DNA of 64,000 bases from Anaerobacterium chartisolvens (GTDB lineage Bacteria > Bacillota > Clostridia > Acetivibrionales > DSM-27016), in the NCBI RefSeq assembly GCF_003337415.1, contig NZ_QPJT01000007.1:62001-126000 (forward strand). Reading direction: 5' to 3'. The notes beneath the pieces are model-generated. The model was not told the origin of the DNA. It did no database searches and was given only the letters and a program-made list of their open reading frames with translations. This document shows, piece by piece, positions 54,921 through 64,000 of this stretch (the stretch's first letter is position 1; each line of letters opens with the position of its first letter). Position numbers and translations under genes: made by a program.

Positions 54921-57248
54921 TCATTCAAAAATAATCTCTTCATCCTTACAGCCAACAACAATCACGCTTCCTTTTACATATTTCCCCTTTAAGAATAAAT
55001 CTGTAAGCTGATCCTCAATATATCTCTGTATGGTTCTCCTAAGCGGCCTGGCTCCGTACTTGGGATCATACCCCTTGCGAAGTATAAGCTCTTTGGCTTC
55101 CTCAGCAATGCTTATTTCCATTCCCTTGTCTTTAACCTCGTCAACAACCTCTTTTAGCATGAGATCAACAATTTGCTTCAGCTCATCGTGTGTCAATTGG
55201 GTAAATACAATTGTCTCATCCAGCCTGTTTAAGAACTCAGGCCTGAAGGTGTCCTTCATTACCTCCTCAACCCTGTCCTTTAATGCCCTGTAGCCGTCAT
55301 TACCAAAGCCTATGCCGCTGGATTTAAGGCTTGTTCCGGCGTTTGAAGTCATAATAATAACGGTGTTTTCAAAATTAACAGTCCGGCCGTGGCTGTCTGT
55401 CAGCCTTCCATCCTCAAGTATCTGCAGCAGCATATTGAAAACATCCGGGTGCGCCTTTTCCATCTCGTCCAGAAGTATTACCGAGTACGGTTTTCTTCTT
55501 ATTTTCTCGGTAAGCTGCCCGCCCTCATCGTATCCCACATATCCGGGAGGCGATCCTATAAGCTTTGACACGGCGTGCTTTTCCATATATTCTGACATGT
55601 CAATTCTGACCAGTGCATCCTCGCTTTCAAACAACTCGCAGGCAAGTGCCCTTACCAATTCAGTCTTACCTACACCCGTAGGGCCTATAAAAACAAAGGA
55701 CGAGGGCTTCTTCTTCTTTCTGAATCCTGCCCTGTTGCGCCTGATGGCTTTTGAAAGGCTCAATACAGCTTCATTTTGACCTATTACCCTTTTATGGAGC
55801 CTTTCCTCAAGACTGAGAAGCTTATCGGTTTCGGCCTCGGTAAGCCTCTGTACCGGTATTTTAGTCCATGCCTCCACCACATAGGCTATATCCTCTGTCG
55901 TTATCTCCACGTCCTTGTTTATATCTTCTATATCCTTAATTTTTTGTATAAGCTTACATTCGTTAACCTTTAAATCGGCAGCCTTTTGATACTCCTCTAT
56001 GGAATCGGCCGATATGGCAAACTCCTTATCCTCCTGCACCTTTTTCAGCTCCTGCTTTAAAGCCTCAAGCTCAACCAGTCCCACATTTTTAAGGTTAGCC
56101 CTCGATCCCGCTTCATCAATAACATCTATTGCCTTATCGGGAAGAAACCTGTCGGTTATATATCTCTCAGACAGCATTACGGCAGCTTCTATAACCTCAT
56201 CGGATATTTTAACCCTGTGATAAGACTCATAGTAATCCCTTATACCTTTAAGTATTTCTATGGAATCGTAAACAGAGGGCTCATCAACCTGTACGGGCTG
56301 GAATCTTCTCTCTAGGGCGGCATCCTTCTCTATATGCTTTCTGTATTCATTAAGCGTAGTCGCTCCTATTACCTGTATTTCTCCCTTTGAAAGAGCCGGC
56401 TTCAATATGTTGGCGGCATTCATTGCTCCTTCGGCTTCGCCCGCACCCATAATATTATGGAGCTCGTCAATCACCAAAATAATATTGCCAAACTGCTTTG
56501 CCTCGTCAATTATCCCCTTCATTCTGCTTTCAAACTGTCCTCTGAACTGCGTGCCCGCCACAATTCCCGTCAGATCAAGAAGATAGACCTCGGCGTTGAA
56601 CAGCTTTGCAGGAACCTGCCTCTTTGCTATTCTGACGGCAAGACCCTCGGCGATAGCTGTCTTTCCAACTCCGGGCTCTCCTATAAGAACAGGGTTATTT
56701 TTAGTTCTTCTGTTGAGTATCTGAATCACCCTGTCAATCTCCCTGTGCCTCCCTATAACACGGTCTATTTTATCCTCCTTGGCCTTTTCGGTGAGGTTTG
56801 ACCCGTACATGTCAAGGAATTTTTTCTTCTTTACATTTTTCTTTTCCTGAGTTTTTGTCCTTGTACTGCCGGAGGAATTCTTAGAGTCCTTATCCTCCAA
56901 ATATTCCTTACCCTGCTCTCCCGGAAAATCCTGCTTTGCATCGTTTTTTCCAAACGCCTTATTTATAAGGTTGAAAAAGGGATTTCCCGAAGCGGACTGA
57001 CCTGCCGGATCAGGGATGCTGTTAATATTGTCGGCATCCATGTTGTCGAAAAGGTTTCCGACCTGCTTATTGAGAGTTTCTATATCGTCGTCGGTCATAC
57101 CTGTCTGCTCCAGAAGCTGATTGACAGGCTGGATACCCTGATTTTTTGCACATGAAAGGCACAGGCCCTCCTGAGTTTGCTTTCCATCAATAATTTTAGT
57201 TATAAAAACAACCGCAAAATTCTCTTTGCAAACAGAACACATCATCAT
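54921..57248 (-). CDS. clpE: ClpE-type AAA+ unfoldase with N-terminal zinc finger
   Basis: Unfolds substrates for the ClpP protease. The 775-residue protein begins with a four-cysteine zinc finger ([11 protein letters not shown] and LCLSCAKN), the mark of ClpE. A poorly conserved linker of about 100 residues replaces the Clp-N repeats. AAA domain 1 has Walker [16 protein letters not shown] and Walker [11 protein letters not shown] short coiled-coil M domain follows ([16 protein letters not shown]). AAA domain 2 has Walker [16 protein letters not shown] and Walker [15 protein letters not shown]. The loop [10 protein letters not shown] supplies the IGF-type tripeptide that docks ClpP. The ATG at 57248 follows GGGGAGGG. 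No CtsR operator was recognised upstream. Confidence 0.9.
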   Translation of the reverse strand: MMMCSVCKENFAVVFITKIIDGKQTQEGLCLSCAKNQGIQPVNQLLEQTGMTDDDIETLNKQVGNLFDNMDADNINSIPDPAGQSASGNPFFNLINKAFGKNDAKQDFPGEQGKEYLEDKDSKNSSGSTRTKTQEKKNVKKKKFLDMYGSNLTEKAKEDKIDRVIGRHREIDRVIQILNRRTKNNPVLIGEPGVGKTAIAEGLAVRIAKRQVPAKLFNAEVYLLDLTGIVAGTQFRGQFESRMKGIIDEAKQFGNIILVIDELHNIMGAGEAEGAMNAANILKPALSKGEIQVIGATTLNEYRKHIEKDAALERRFQPVQVDEPSVYDSIEILKGIRDYYESYHRVKISDEVIEAAVMLSERYITDRFLPDKAIDVIDEAGSRANLKNVGLVELEALKQELKKVQEDKEFAISADSIEEYQKAADLKVNECKLIQKIKDIEDINKDVEITTEDIAYVVEAWTKIPVQRLTEAETDKLLSLEERLHKRVIGQNEAVLSLSKAIRRNRAGFRKKKKPSSFVFIGPTGVGKTELVRALACELFESEDALVRIDMSEYMEKHAVSKLIGSPPGYVGYDEGGQLTEKIRRKPYSVILLDEMEKAHPDVFNMLLQILEDGRLTDSHGRTVNFENTVIIMTSNAGTSLKSSGIGFGNDGYRALKDRVEEVMKDTFRPEFLNRLDETIVFTQLTHDELKQIVDLMLKEVVDEVKDKGMEISIAEEAKELILRKGYDPKYGARPLRRTIQRYIEDQLTDLFLKGKYVKGSVIVVGCKDEEIIFE

Positions 57249-57334
57249 ATTAAATCCCTCCCCGTCTATAAGTCCGTCTGGTGACCTGCAACACAACCTG
57301 CCTAATTTATATAAGCTTTTATCGGTAATTTCAT

Positions 57335-57362
57335 AATATATTTAAGTAAACCTTTTAGTAAA
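57335..57362 (-). promoter_or_regulatory. Candidate promoter of the clpE-like gene
   Basis: TTTACT (57357-57362), 16 bp, TATATT (57335-57340) on the minus strand. The remainder of the 414-bp gap 57249-57662 shows only a small AAGCAC/GTGCTT hairpin near 57442 and the uvrA terminator. Confidence 0.35.
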
Positions 57363-57645
57363 ATATTTCATTAGCCCATAAGCAACAAATTTATAAAATG
57401 TTCTATTTAGTATAACATATATTATATTTATAGTCTAATAAGCACCCGTGCTTCTATCAAGGAGTCCGGATAAATAAACAAAATTAACTGTCCGTAAATA
57501 AAAATACCTGTGTTATAGTCAAAATAGCTGTAATATTTGCAAAACGGATATGCAAAAAAGCTTATAGTTGATTATATATCAGTAAGGCAGTCGGCACAAT
57601 ATTATTTGATACATATTTAACAATTTATTCAATATCGGAAATTAA

Positions 57646-57669
57646 AAAATGACCCTTAAGGGTCATTTT
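57646..57669 (-). terminator. Terminator overlapping the end of uvrA
   Basis: AAAATGACCCTT and AAGGGTCATTTT form a perfect palindrome; the T-run on the minus strand follows directly. The uvrA stop codon is inside the left arm. Confidence 0.75.
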
Positions 57670-60497
57670 TCGGCTTGCAGTATCTTTTTGAGAAAGTGCC
57701 CTGTATATGAGCCTTTTACTTTTACAATATCCTCCGGCGTGCCCTGCGCCACTATTTCCCCCCCTTTGCTCCCGCCTTCGGGGCCAAGGTCGATAATGTG
57801 ATCGGCTATTTTTATAACATCAAGGTTGTGCTCTATGACAACTACCGAATTACCCGATTCAACCAGCCTGTGAAGTATGTCCGTCAGCCTGTGCACATCC
57901 GCTACATGAAGCCCTGTAGTGGGCTCGTCCAGTATATATATGGTGCTTCCCGTGCTGCGTTTGGAAAGCTCCGACGCAAGCTTTATCCTCTGGGCCTCCC
58001 CGCCTGAAAGGGTTGTGGAGGGCTGTCCTATTTTTACATATCCAAGCCCCACATCCCACAGAGTTTGAAGCTTTCTTTGTATTTTGGGGATGTTCTTGAA
58101 GAATTCCAAGGCATCCTCAACCGTCATCTCCAGAACGTCGGATATGCTTTTCCCCTTATACCTTACCTCAAGCGTTTCCCTGTTGTATCTTTTTCCCTTG
58201 CACACCTCGCAAGGCACGTACACGTCAGGCAAAAAATGCATCTCTATTTTTATAATTCCGTCTCCATGGCACGCCTCACAGCGTCCCCCCTTGACGTTAA
58301 AGCTGAAGCGTCCTGTCTTATAGCCCTTCATTTTTGACTCGGTAGTACCCGCAAACACCTCTCTTACAAGGTCAAACACTCCTGTATATGTCGCGGGGTT
58401 GGATCTTGGCGTTCTCCCTATGGGAGACTGATCTATTTCTATAACCTTGTCAAGATGCTCTATACCCTTTAAGGAGGTATGCTCCCCGGCCCGGGTTCTT
58501 GCCCTGTTAAGCTCGGCGGCAAGCCTTTTATAAAGTATTTCATTTATCAGAGAGCTCTTTCCCGAGCCCGAAACTCCTGTGACACATGTGAGAACCCCTA
58601 AAGGTATCTTTACGTTTATGCCCTTGAGATTGTTCTCCGAGGCTCCTTTTATCTCCAGCCATTTCCCGTTGGGCTTCCTTCTCTGCGCCGGAAGCTCAAT
58701 TTTCTTCCTTCCGCTTAAATACAGCCCTGTCAGTGAATTTTCACACTGCTTTATTTCATCCACAGAGCCCTCGCACACCACATAGCCTCCGTGAACTCCC
58801 GCACCGGGTCCCATGTCTATTATGTGATCGGCGGCGTACATGGTATCCTCGTCATGCTCTACAACAATCAATGTATTTCCTAAGTCCCTCAGTCTTTTAA
58901 GCGTCTCAAGCAGCCTGTCGTTATCCCTCTGGTGGAGCCCTATGCTTGGCTCGTCAAGTATATACAGCACCCCCATGAGTCCCGAGCCTATCTGGGTGGC
59001 AAGCCTTATTCTCTGCGCCTCGCCTCCCGACAGCGTCCCTGCCGCTCTGGACAGCGTCAGGTAATCCAGTCCGACATCCACTAAAAAGCCCAGCCGTGCA
59101 TTAATTTCCTTAAAGATCTGCTGTGCTATTATTTTGTCCCTCTGCCTCAGCTCTAAATTATTGAAGAATTCTCTGCAGTCAACGACCGACATGCGCACAA
59201 TTTCATCTATATTCCTGCCTCCGACGGTAACGGCCAGGCTTTCCTTTTTCAGTCTGGCTCCCTTGCAGTCGGGGCATGGCGAGCTGCTCATAAATCCTTC
59301 ATAGTATTGCTTCATTCCATCCGACTGTGTTTCCCTGTAGCGTCTTTCGCTTATATTTATAACACCCTCAAAGGCGCTGAGATAAGAGCCGCTTCCGTAT
59401 TCCCTCTCATACTCCACCTTTATTTTTTCTCCCTTTGTGCCGTAAAGAATTAAGTCGACTATATTGGGCGGCAGCTTTGCAACAGGGATATCAAGCTTAA
59501 ATTTATAATGCTTTGCCAGTGCGTTGAAAAACATTCTGGAATACGCGTCCTCATTTTCAACATTCCAGCCGCTAATGGCTATAGCTCCTTCGGCAAGAGA
59601 TTTTGATTCATCAGGTATAATCAGGCTGCGGTCAATATTGAGAAGCGTACCTAAGCCGCTGCAGGTGGGACACGCCCCAAAGGGGTTATTAAATGAAAAC
59701 ATTCTGGGAGTCAGCTCTTCAATGCTGATACCACAGTCGCTGCACGCAAAGTTCTGGCTGAACATAAGCTCTTGCTGTCCGTTTATATCCACTACCGCTA
59801 TGCCGCTGCTTAAGTTAAGCACCGTTTCCATTGAATCCGAAAGCCTTTTTTGAATCCCCGGCTTTACAATAAGCCTGTCCACCACAATTTCCACAGTGTG
59901 CTTTTTGTTTTTGTCCAGGGCTATTTCGTCATTTACGTCCATAACCTGCCCGTCAATCCTTACCCTTACATAGCCTCCCTTCTTTACATCCTCAAGAAGC
60001 TTATGGTACTCTCCCTTTCTCCCCCTTACTACAGGCGCTAAAAGCTGTATCCTTGTCCCTTCCTCCAATGCAAGAATTTGATCCACCATCTGGTCAACCG
60101 TCTGCTGGGAAATTTCCTTTCCGCATACCGGGCAGTGCGGTATTCCTATTCTGGCATACAGCAGCCTTAAGTAGTCGTATATCTCCGTCACTGTCCCCAC
60201 CGTAGACCGGGGATTTCTGCTGGTGGTCTTCTGATCAATAGAAATTGCGGGTGAAAGCCCGTCTATATAGTCTATATCGGGTTTTTCCATTTGACCTAAG
60301 AATTGTCTGGCATATGCCGACAATGACTCGACATACCGCCTCTGCCCCTCCGCATATATGGTATCGAACGCAAGAGAGGATTTGCCCGATCCGCTCAGCC
60401 CCGTGATAACGACAAGCTTGTCTCTTGGTATCTCAACATCGACATTTTTAAGATTATGCTCTCTGGCCCCTTTTATAAATATGTTATCTCTAATCAT
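57663..60497 (-). CDS. uvrA: Excinuclease ABC subunit A
   Basis: DNA damage recognition ATPase of nucleotide excision repair, 944 residues, full length. Two ABC halves are present: Walker [21 protein letters not shown] near residue 35 and [17 protein letters not shown] near 645. Signature motifs are [12 protein letters not shown] and [12 protein letters not shown]. Three zinc fingers are recognisable: CPVCGKEI near 125, CSDCG...CPTCSG near 255-285 and CEACHGDG...[10 protein letters not shown] near 740-765. AGGTGAAAGG precedes the ATG. The gene stands alone; uvrB is not in the window. A LexA-type box overlaps the promoter. Confidence 0.98.
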   Translation of the reverse strand: MIRDNIFIKGAREHNLKNVDVEIPRDKLVVITGLSGSGKSSLAFDTIYAEGQRRYVESLSAYARQFLGQMEKPDIDYIDGLSPAISIDQKTTSRNPRSTVGTVTEIYDYLRLLYARIGIPHCPVCGKEISQQTVDQMVDQILALEEGTRIQLLAPVVRGRKGEYHKLLEDVKKGGYVRVRIDGQVMDVNDEIALDKNKKHTVEIVVDRLIVKPGIQKRLSDSMETVLNLSSGIAVVDINGQQELMFSQNFACSDCGISIEELTPRMFSFNNPFGACPTCSGLGTLLNIDRSLIIPDESKSLAEGAIAISGWNVENEDAYSRMFFNALAKHYKFKLDIPVAKLPPNIVDLILYGTKGEKIKVEYEREYGSGSYLSAFEGVINISERRYRETQSDGMKQYYEGFMSSSPCPDCKGARLKKESLAVTVGGRNIDEIVRMSVVDCREFFNNLELRQRDKIIAQQIFKEINARLGFLVDVGLDYLTLSRAAGTLSGGEAQRIRLATQIGSGLMGVLYILDEPSIGLHQRDNDRLLETLKRLRDLGNTLIVVEHDEDTMYAADHIIDMGPGAGVHGGYVVCEGSVDEIKQCENSLTGLYLSGRKKIELPAQRRKPNGKWLEIKGASENNLKGINVKIPLGVLTCVTGVSGSGKSSLINEILYKRLAAELNRARTRAGEHTSLKGIEHLDKVIEIDQSPIGRTPRSNPATYTGVFDLVREVFAGTTESKMKGYKTGRFSFNVKGGRCEACHGDGIIKIEMHFLPDVYVPCEVCKGKRYNRETLEVRYKGKSISDVLEMTVEDALEFFKNIPKIQRKLQTLWDVGLGYVKIGQPSTTLSGGEAQRIKLASELSKRSTGSTIYILDEPTTGLHVADVHRLTDILHRLVESGNSVVVIEHNLDVIKIADHIIDLGPEGGSKGGEIVAQGTPEDIVKVKGSYTGHFLKKILQAEK

Positions 60498-60568
60498 AGC
60501 CTTTCACCTGTTAAATAAAAATTTCGAAAATAAGGTTGAAATGTATTCCCCCTAATTACGCTTATTAC

Positions 60569-60596
60569 ATTATACCAAACTGTCAGAAAAACGCAA
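60569..60596 (-). promoter_or_regulatory. Promoter of uvrA
   Basis: TTGCGT (60591-60596), 16 bp, TATAAT (60569-60574) with an upstream TGG, about 72 bp before the start codon. Confidence 0.6.
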
Positions 60597-60606
60597 ACGC
60601 TTGTTC
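60595..60606. promoter_or_regulatory. LexA (SOS) box of uvrA
   Basis: GAACAAGCGTTT on the minus strand fits the Gram-positive LexA consensus GAAC-N4-GTTY and overlaps the -35 hexamer, where bound LexA would block RNA polymerase. Confidence 0.6.
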
Positions 60607-60648
60607 TCAAAATCTTTTTCGTCAACCCCGCCTTAAAACATTTTAAGC

Positions 60649-60870
60649 TATATAGGATGCAATAAAGATTTTACAAACATAGAGGATATAATTGCTTACA
60701 GAAATTTTTAATAGCAACGTAAGACTCTAAGAGTCTTCAAGACGCCTTGCGGGGAAATGTCTCACGGGTATGTCATCAGGCGCTTTTCTTAGATGTATTC
60801 CTTACGGGTCAAAAAAATTTCTTTCATCAAATTATATCCTCCACGTAAAATCTTTATTGCTAAATATATA
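60649..60870. mobile_element. MITE-like element, copy 2
   Basis: About 222 bp, opposite orientation to the copy at 17678. The left end TATATAGGATGCAATAAAG and the right end, read inward, TATATATTTAGCAATAAAG repeat the terminal sequences. The inner GAGGATATAATTGCTTACAG and TTAGATGTATTCCTTACGGG stretches are nearly identical in both copies, while the middle differs. It lies in the uvrA upstream gap and carries no coding frame. Confidence 0.7.
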
Positions 60871-60879
60871 GCCGATCCG

Positions 60880-60930
60880 AAAGACAAAATAATAAGCCGG
60901 ACAACGCCACAGTAAATGGCATCGCCCGGC
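60880..60930 (-). terminator. Terminator after the aminotransferase gene
   Basis: GCCGGGCGATGCCA pairs with TGGCGTTGTCCGGC over about 14 bp (with G-U pairs). TTATTATTTT follows on the minus strand. Confidence 0.75.
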
Positions 60931-60956
60931 CTGTCATGCTGCTTATATGCCTGCCT

Positions 60957-62117
60957 TCAGCACACGCCCCGCTTAAGCTCATGTGAAATTATTTCTTCAA
61001 AAACCGTGTGAATATTCGCCTTCAATTCCACACCCAGACTCCTCAGCACATGATCGAATGCCTTTAAGACAGCATAAATTTTCTCATTCCGGCAGTTCTC
61101 TCCCATATGGCCTATGCGAATTACCCTGTCCTTCAGAAAATCAAAAGCTCCTCCAAGCATAATTCCGTGCTCTTCATACAGCTTGCTGCTGAGTTCTTCA
61201 AACGATACCTCTTCGGGCAGCATAACAGTGGTAACGGTACTTGAAAAGCTTTCCACAGGGTAGAGCCGCAGTCCCGCGGCAATCAGGCCCTCTCTTACCG
61301 CGCCGGCCGCGCTCCTGTGCCTTTCAAGAGCGGTTTTATCCCTGAGCAGTCTTCTTACCGCTTCTCTTAAAGCATAAATATCATTTACAGGAGGAGTGTA
61401 AGGAAACCATTTGTCCTCATACCAGGTCTTCCAATGAGCCAGACTGCAATAAAAGCCTGCTATGGGAGATTTTCTGTTTAATATTTTGTTCCACGCAAGC
61501 TTGCTTATGCTTAAAAAAGCAAGCCCCGGAGGTGCGGACAGACATTTTTGCGAGCCTCCTATGACAATGTCCATTTGCCATTCATCCACATAAAGCCTTT
61601 CTCCTCCCACGGCAGACACAGAATCTACAATGGTTATAATTCCATACTCCTTTAACATCGGGCAAATTAAGTCAACAGCGTTTGTAATTCCTGAAGGAGT
61701 TTCACAGTGGACAAGCGTTGCCGCCTTAAAATTGTTGTTCTCCTTTAAGAATTCCCTTAATCCCGAAACATCAATGCCCTTATGGTAATCTGATATAAAA
61801 TAGGTGACATGCGCGCCATATATGGTGGCAAATTCTCCAAAGCCCCTTCCGAAAACACCGTTGTCTATGCACAGGATATTGTCTCCCGGCTCTATAATGG
61901 AGCAGCACGCCGCCTCAAGTCCCAGAATTCCCTCACCGTTTAAGATAACGACATCATTTTTCGTGTTCATCAACTGCTTCAGCTTTCCGCAGGTGTCTTT
62001 GTAAAATTCATAAAATTGCAGATCTAAATCCGGGTTTACAATTTCCGTGCTCATTGCCCTTCTTACATCCTCGTGTACATATGTAGGTCCCGGTGTCATT
62101 AATAATGGTATGTTCAT
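60957..62117 (-). CDS. Class V PLP-dependent aminotransferase (alanine-glyoxylate type)
   Basis: Small-molecule aminotransferase of the serine-pyruvate / alanine-glyoxylate group, 386 residues. It opens with MTPGPTYVHEDVRRAM, keeps NGEGILGLEAA for cofactor phosphate binding and Asp165 in TIVDSVSAVGGE. The Schiff-base lysine is Lys191 in IGGSQKCLSAPPG, and SSTVTTVMLP and HMGENC occur near the end. The same group contains pyridoxamine-pyruvate aminotransferase, so the substrate need not be an amino acid of central metabolism. It follows two ECF transporter S components, with a 71-bp gap holding a small hairpin and the ribosome site GGAGGGGG, so it may process the imported vitamin-like compound; inference. 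Confidence 0.87.
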   Translation of the reverse strand: MNIPLLMTPGPTYVHEDVRRAMSTEIVNPDLDLQFYEFYKDTCGKLKQLMNTKNDVVILNGEGILGLEAACCSIIEPGDNILCIDNGVFGRGFGEFATIYGAHVTYFISDYHKGIDVSGLREFLKENNNFKAATLVHCETPSGITNAVDLICPMLKEYGIITIVDSVSAVGGERLYVDEWQMDIVIGGSQKCLSAPPGLAFLSISKLAWNKILNRKSPIAGFYCSLAHWKTWYEDKWFPYTPPVNDIYALREAVRRLLRDKTALERHRSAAGAVREGLIAAGLRLYPVESFSSTVTTVMLPEEVSFEELSSKLYEEHGIMLGGAFDFLKDRVIRIGHMGENCRNEKIYAVLKAFDHVLRSLGVELKANIHTVFEEIISHELKRGVC

Positions 62118-62143
62118 ATATTAGTCCCCCCTCCGTAAATCTG

Positions 62144-62162
62144 CCGGCATCCTGCCTGCCGG
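62144..62162 (-). other. Hairpin between the ECF S gene and the aminotransferase gene
   Basis: CCGGCA and TGCCGG with a 7-base loop sit about 27 bp before the aminotransferase start. Function uncertain. Confidence 0.3.
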
Positions 62163-62188
62163 ATATAAATTGTGCCGCAAGCCGGCCA

Positions 62189-62749
62189 CTAGACCGCAAG
62201 CTTAAATTTCTTTATACAATATGCCGCGGGTATTGCCCCAAAAGCCCCTGCTGCAATTTGCACAAGGTTTCCCGGTATGGATGTCATGGGAGATATCCAG
62301 TTTCCGTAAATAAGGCCCTCCGCCCCATAATAGCCCGCTACCATCCATACTCCTCCCAAAAGTATTGCAAGCCAGTTCCATAGAGCCTTTTCCCCGTTTC
62401 TTTGCGCCGCGTGTGACACACTCCCGATGATATACCCCATAACCCCTCTTATTACAAATGTAAACGGAGCCCATATGACATAAGGTGACAAAACATCAAA
62501 CAGAGCCATCCCAAAAGCCCCTGCAATTGCGCCTTTTTTCTTTCCGAAGATTATTGCGGATAAGAATAAGGCTACATTTCCAAGATGAATAAGTCCTCCG
62601 TTAATTGAAAATGGCAGCCTTATGTTGATAAACGCAGTCGATATAAAAACCATTGCAATTAAAAGCCCGCAGACCACCATATCTCTTAGCTTGAAGCCTG
62701 TATTCCCTGCGGCATTCACTTCTAAATTCCGTACGTAATTTTTTTGCAT
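62189..62749 (-). CDS. ECF transporter S component (substrate-specific subunit), first paralogue
   Basis: Membrane protein of 186 residues with about six hydrophobic segments that should pick the substrate for a shared ECF energising module, most likely a vitamin or precursor. Typical S-component features are the early helix MVVCGLLIAMVFISTAFINI, GGLIHLGNVALFLSAIIFG and the Ala/Gly-rich AGAFGMALFDVLSPYVIWAP; it is of the DUF1393/ECF-riboflavin-like S class. GAGGGGGTGAGG precedes the ATG. Its promoter carries two TGTATCGATACA operators. It resembles the next S component in layout, suggesting an old duplication. No EcfA or EcfT genes are in the window. Confidence 0.85.
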   Translation of the reverse strand: MQKNYVRNLEVNAAGNTGFKLRDMVVCGLLIAMVFISTAFINIRLPFSINGGLIHLGNVALFLSAIIFGKKKGAIAGAFGMALFDVLSPYVIWAPFTFVIRGVMGYIIGSVSHAAQRNGEKALWNWLAILLGGVWMVAGYYGAEGLIYGNWISPMTSIPGNLVQIAAGAFGAIPAAYCIKKFKLAV

Positions 62750-62770
62750 ATCCTCACCCCCTCAACACTT

Positions 62771-62803
62771 TGTATCGATACAATTTAAAATTGTATCGAT
62801 ATA
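62771..62803. promoter_or_regulatory. Paired TGTATCGATACA operators of the first ECF gene
   Basis: TGTATCGATACA (62771-62782, perfect palindrome) and TGTATCGATATA (62792-62803), centres 21 bp apart, lie just downstream of the -10 box. A repressor dimer pair on one DNA face is expected. Confidence 0.7.
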
Positions 62804-62811
62804 TTACAGGT

Positions 62812-62840
62812 ATTTTAATAACTGGGGAGAGTTTTGTCAA
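62812..62840 (-). promoter_or_regulatory. Promoter of the first ECF S component
   Basis: TTGACA (62835-62840), 17 bp, TAAAAT (62812-62817) on the minus strand. Confidence 0.7.
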
Positions 62841-62882
62841 TACAATTATTGTTAAAACAATTTATTGTTAAAATAATTACTG

Positions 62883-63434
62883 TTAAAACAATTTGTTGTT
62901 TAAAATTTTATCCGCCACTCCTAGCTTAAGCAGGACAGAGGACAGAAGATATCCCAATACCACACTTACACCGCCTTGTATAAGGTTAAAGGGAAGCTCT
63001 GCGATTGCAGCCGCATATCCAAAGGTCTTGTCAAATATCCCCAGAATATAGCATTCGGCAATGAAATACCCTAAAACCATAATCAGCGCCGCGGCGACAG
63101 CCCCCGCTATTCTTAATACTTCCTTTCTTTTGTGTGCGTTAGAGCGTTCGGCCACAGCACCTGCCACATACCCCTCAAGTCCCTTCACTATAAAGGTAAT
63201 GGGAGCAAAAATAATCCCTCCGGGAGACGCAAGGTCTGCTATTGCAGAGCCTATTGAGCCTGAAATAAGTCCGCAGCCTCTCCCAAACAAAATTGCTCCG
63301 ACTATTATAACCGAATCTCCAAAATTGATATACCCCGGAGGTACAGGGCCCGGTATGCGTGTGAAATACGTACATAGAAAAACAAGCGCTATAAACAGGC
63401 CGTTTACTACAACCTTATTTGTAGTGTTACTCAA
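62883..63434 (-). CDS. ECF transporter S component, second paralogue
   Basis: Second substrate-specificity subunit, 183 residues, about six membrane segments. The early helix VVNGLFIALVFLCTYFTRIPG, GYINFGDSVIIVGAILFGRG and the later AIADLASPGGIIFAPITFIVKGLEGY match the same S class as its neighbour. The start is a TTG at 63434 behind AGGGGGAG. It is the first gene after the histidine phosphatase and has its own promoter with a TGTATCGGTACA operator, so the two S genes appear to answer to one regulator that is not encoded here. Substrate unknown. Confidence 0.85.
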   Translation of the reverse strand: MSNTTNKVVVNGLFIALVFLCTYFTRIPGPVPPGYINFGDSVIIVGAILFGRGCGLISGSIGSAIADLASPGGIIFAPITFIVKGLEGYVAGAVAERSNAHKRKEVLRIAGAVAAALIMVLGYFIAECYILGIFDKTFGYAAAIAELPFNLIQGGVSVVLGYLLSSVLLKLGVADKILNNKLF

Positions 63435-63455
63435 AACATCTCCCCCTTTTACAAC

Positions 63456-63467
63456 TGTATCGGTACA
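63456..63467. promoter_or_regulatory. TGTATCGGTACA operator of the second ECF gene
   Basis: Same palindrome with one change at the centre, placed downstream of the -10 box as at the first ECF gene. A second half-site at the 21-bp distance is too degenerate to claim. Confidence 0.6.
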
Positions 63468-63496
63468 CGTTTAAATCGTTCCGAATTGTTAAAAGT

Positions 63497-63525
63497 ATTT
63501 TAATGATTAAGGGGAATTTTGTCAA
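63497..63525 (-). promoter_or_regulatory. Promoter of the second ECF S component
   Basis: TTGACA (63520-63525), 17 bp, TAAAAT (63497-63502) on the minus strand; both boxes and the spacing are the same as at the first ECF gene. The region also shares GTATTTTAAT and TTTTGTCAATA with it. Confidence 0.7.
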
Positions 63526-63532
63526 TATTTTT

Positions 63533-64000
63533 TTATCCGTTCAGAAGGGTTAGGTAGGCATATTTTTCATCATTAATTATAATTTTACTGATTCCGCAGT
63601 TATCTACGCTAAAACGCCATGAATCCTCAATTTTCATTCCCAGCAAGTAGGATATTATTTTTCTTACACAGCCCATATGTGTTACTATGATAAAAGTCCC
63701 CTGGCTATGGCAGAGCAATTGGTCTATGAATTCTGTAATTCTTCTGTATGCCTGTATTGTGCTTTCTCCTCCCTCCACGCAATAATTTATGTGATCTTCT
63801 ACCCACAGCGCGTGCTGCTCGGGAAAGCCGCTAATAATCTCATTATACGTAAGGTCGTCCCATATTCCAAAATTGCGTTCCTTTAATGCGTCTGAAGGCT
63901 TTAGAGCTACATTAAAATTTTCATTGATGATTTCAGCGGTTTTGGAAGCCCTTTTAAGAGGGCTACAGTATATCCCGTCAACCCTTGTCCCTTTAAGCCT
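63533..64000 (-). CDS. Histidine phosphatase family protein, 5' end beyond window
   Basis: C-terminal 155 residues of a phosphoglycerate-mutase-like phosphatase. The frame is open to the right edge. Visible motifs are DGIYCSPLKRASKTAEII (second phosphate-binding Arg), ERNFGIWDDLTYNEI, the acid GGESTIQAY and the second catalytic His in IIVTHMGCVRKI. The N-terminal RHGxT motif is outside the window. Family members of this size include alpha-ribazole phosphatase (CobC) and various metabolite phosphatases; the substrate cannot be assigned. It lies just upstream of the ECF S genes and ends 8 bp before their promoter. Confidence 0.9.
   Translation of the reverse strand, partial: RLKGTRVDGIYCSPLKRASKTAEIINENFNVALKPSDALKERNFGIWDDLTYNEIISGFPEQHALWVEDHINYCVEGGESTIQAYRRITEFIDQLLCHSQGTFIIVTHMGCVRKIISYLLGMKIEDSWRFSVDNCGISKIIINDEKYAYLTLLNG

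Noticed and set aside
57249-57500. CtsR operator before the clpE-like gene
   Set aside because: No tandem GGTCAAA heptads are present, only a single GTCAAAA in another place.
60649-60870. Repeat at 60.7 kb as a structured RNA or riboswitch
   Set aside because: Its opposite-oriented copy lies in another gene context, and the ends are inverted repeats flanked by TA-rich sites, so mobility explains it better; covariation was not tested.

Overview
The window looks like chromosome from a cellulosome-producing, saccharolytic anaerobe of the class Clostridia (Acetivibrio/Ruminiclostridium-like). This rests on moderate GC, AGGAGG-type ribosome sites, a tRNA-Val T-box leader, two secreted glycoside hydrolases with type I dockerins, several sugar ABC importers each paired with YesM/YesN-like regulators, and clostridial Pho, LexA and ECF-transporter features. 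The species cannot be fixed from the sequence alone. No rRNA, tRNA, phage, CRISPR array or intact transposase gene was seen.

Left part (1-12 kb): the 5' two thirds or more of valS runs off the left edge. It is preceded by an 80-residue membrane protein and a complete T-box leader with a GUA specifier. Next comes a minus-strand xylo-oligosaccharide block: a membrane-spanning AraC-type regulator, two permeases, a solute-binding lipoprotein, a GH43-like enzyme and a GH120 beta-xylosidase.

12-26 kb: a four-gene operon encodes a split transketolase, a zinc alcohol dehydrogenase and a beta-hydroxyacid dehydrogenase. It carries two GATGTANTACATC operators that also occur, once and imperfectly, before the FadR-type gntR gene at 24.9-25.6 kb. 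Between them is a second sugar ABC operon (binding protein with a frameshift in a C7 tract, two permeases, GH29 fucosidase), divergent from a YesM/YesN sensor-regulator pair.

26-34 kb: a small membrane-anchored protein of unknown function, a solitary argJ, then two dockerin enzymes: GH5-CBM-X2-dockerin (mannanase-like) and GH44-dockerin-PKD-CBM44 (the same tail order as C. thermocellum CelJ). 33-36 kb holds cheW, a putative cysteine amidase and a chemoreceptor.

36.7-44 kb: a complete phosphate system, pstS-pstC-pstA-pstB-phoU-phoP-phoR, with arrays of TTAA(C/G/T) repeats at exactly 11-bp period before pstS and pstB.

44-55 kb: a minus-strand block with an orphan binding lipoprotein, YesM kinase, YesN regulator, two permeases, a second binding lipoprotein and a GH94-like phosphorylase whose usual Asp-Asp-Pro motif is altered. 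55-64 kb: clpE-type ATPase, uvrA (with a LexA-type box), a class V aminotransferase, two ECF transporter S components with near-identical promoters and TGTATCG(A/G)TACA operators, and a histidine phosphatase cut by the right edge.

The shared logic is import and cytosolic cleavage of plant-wall oligosaccharides released by the cellulosomal enzymes, with one dedicated sensor per importer. Repeats of note are two copies of a ~210-bp MITE-like element (17.7 and 60.7 kb, opposite orientation), a second ~195-bp inverted-repeat element (25.8 kb) and a composite repeat (16.1-16.4 kb).
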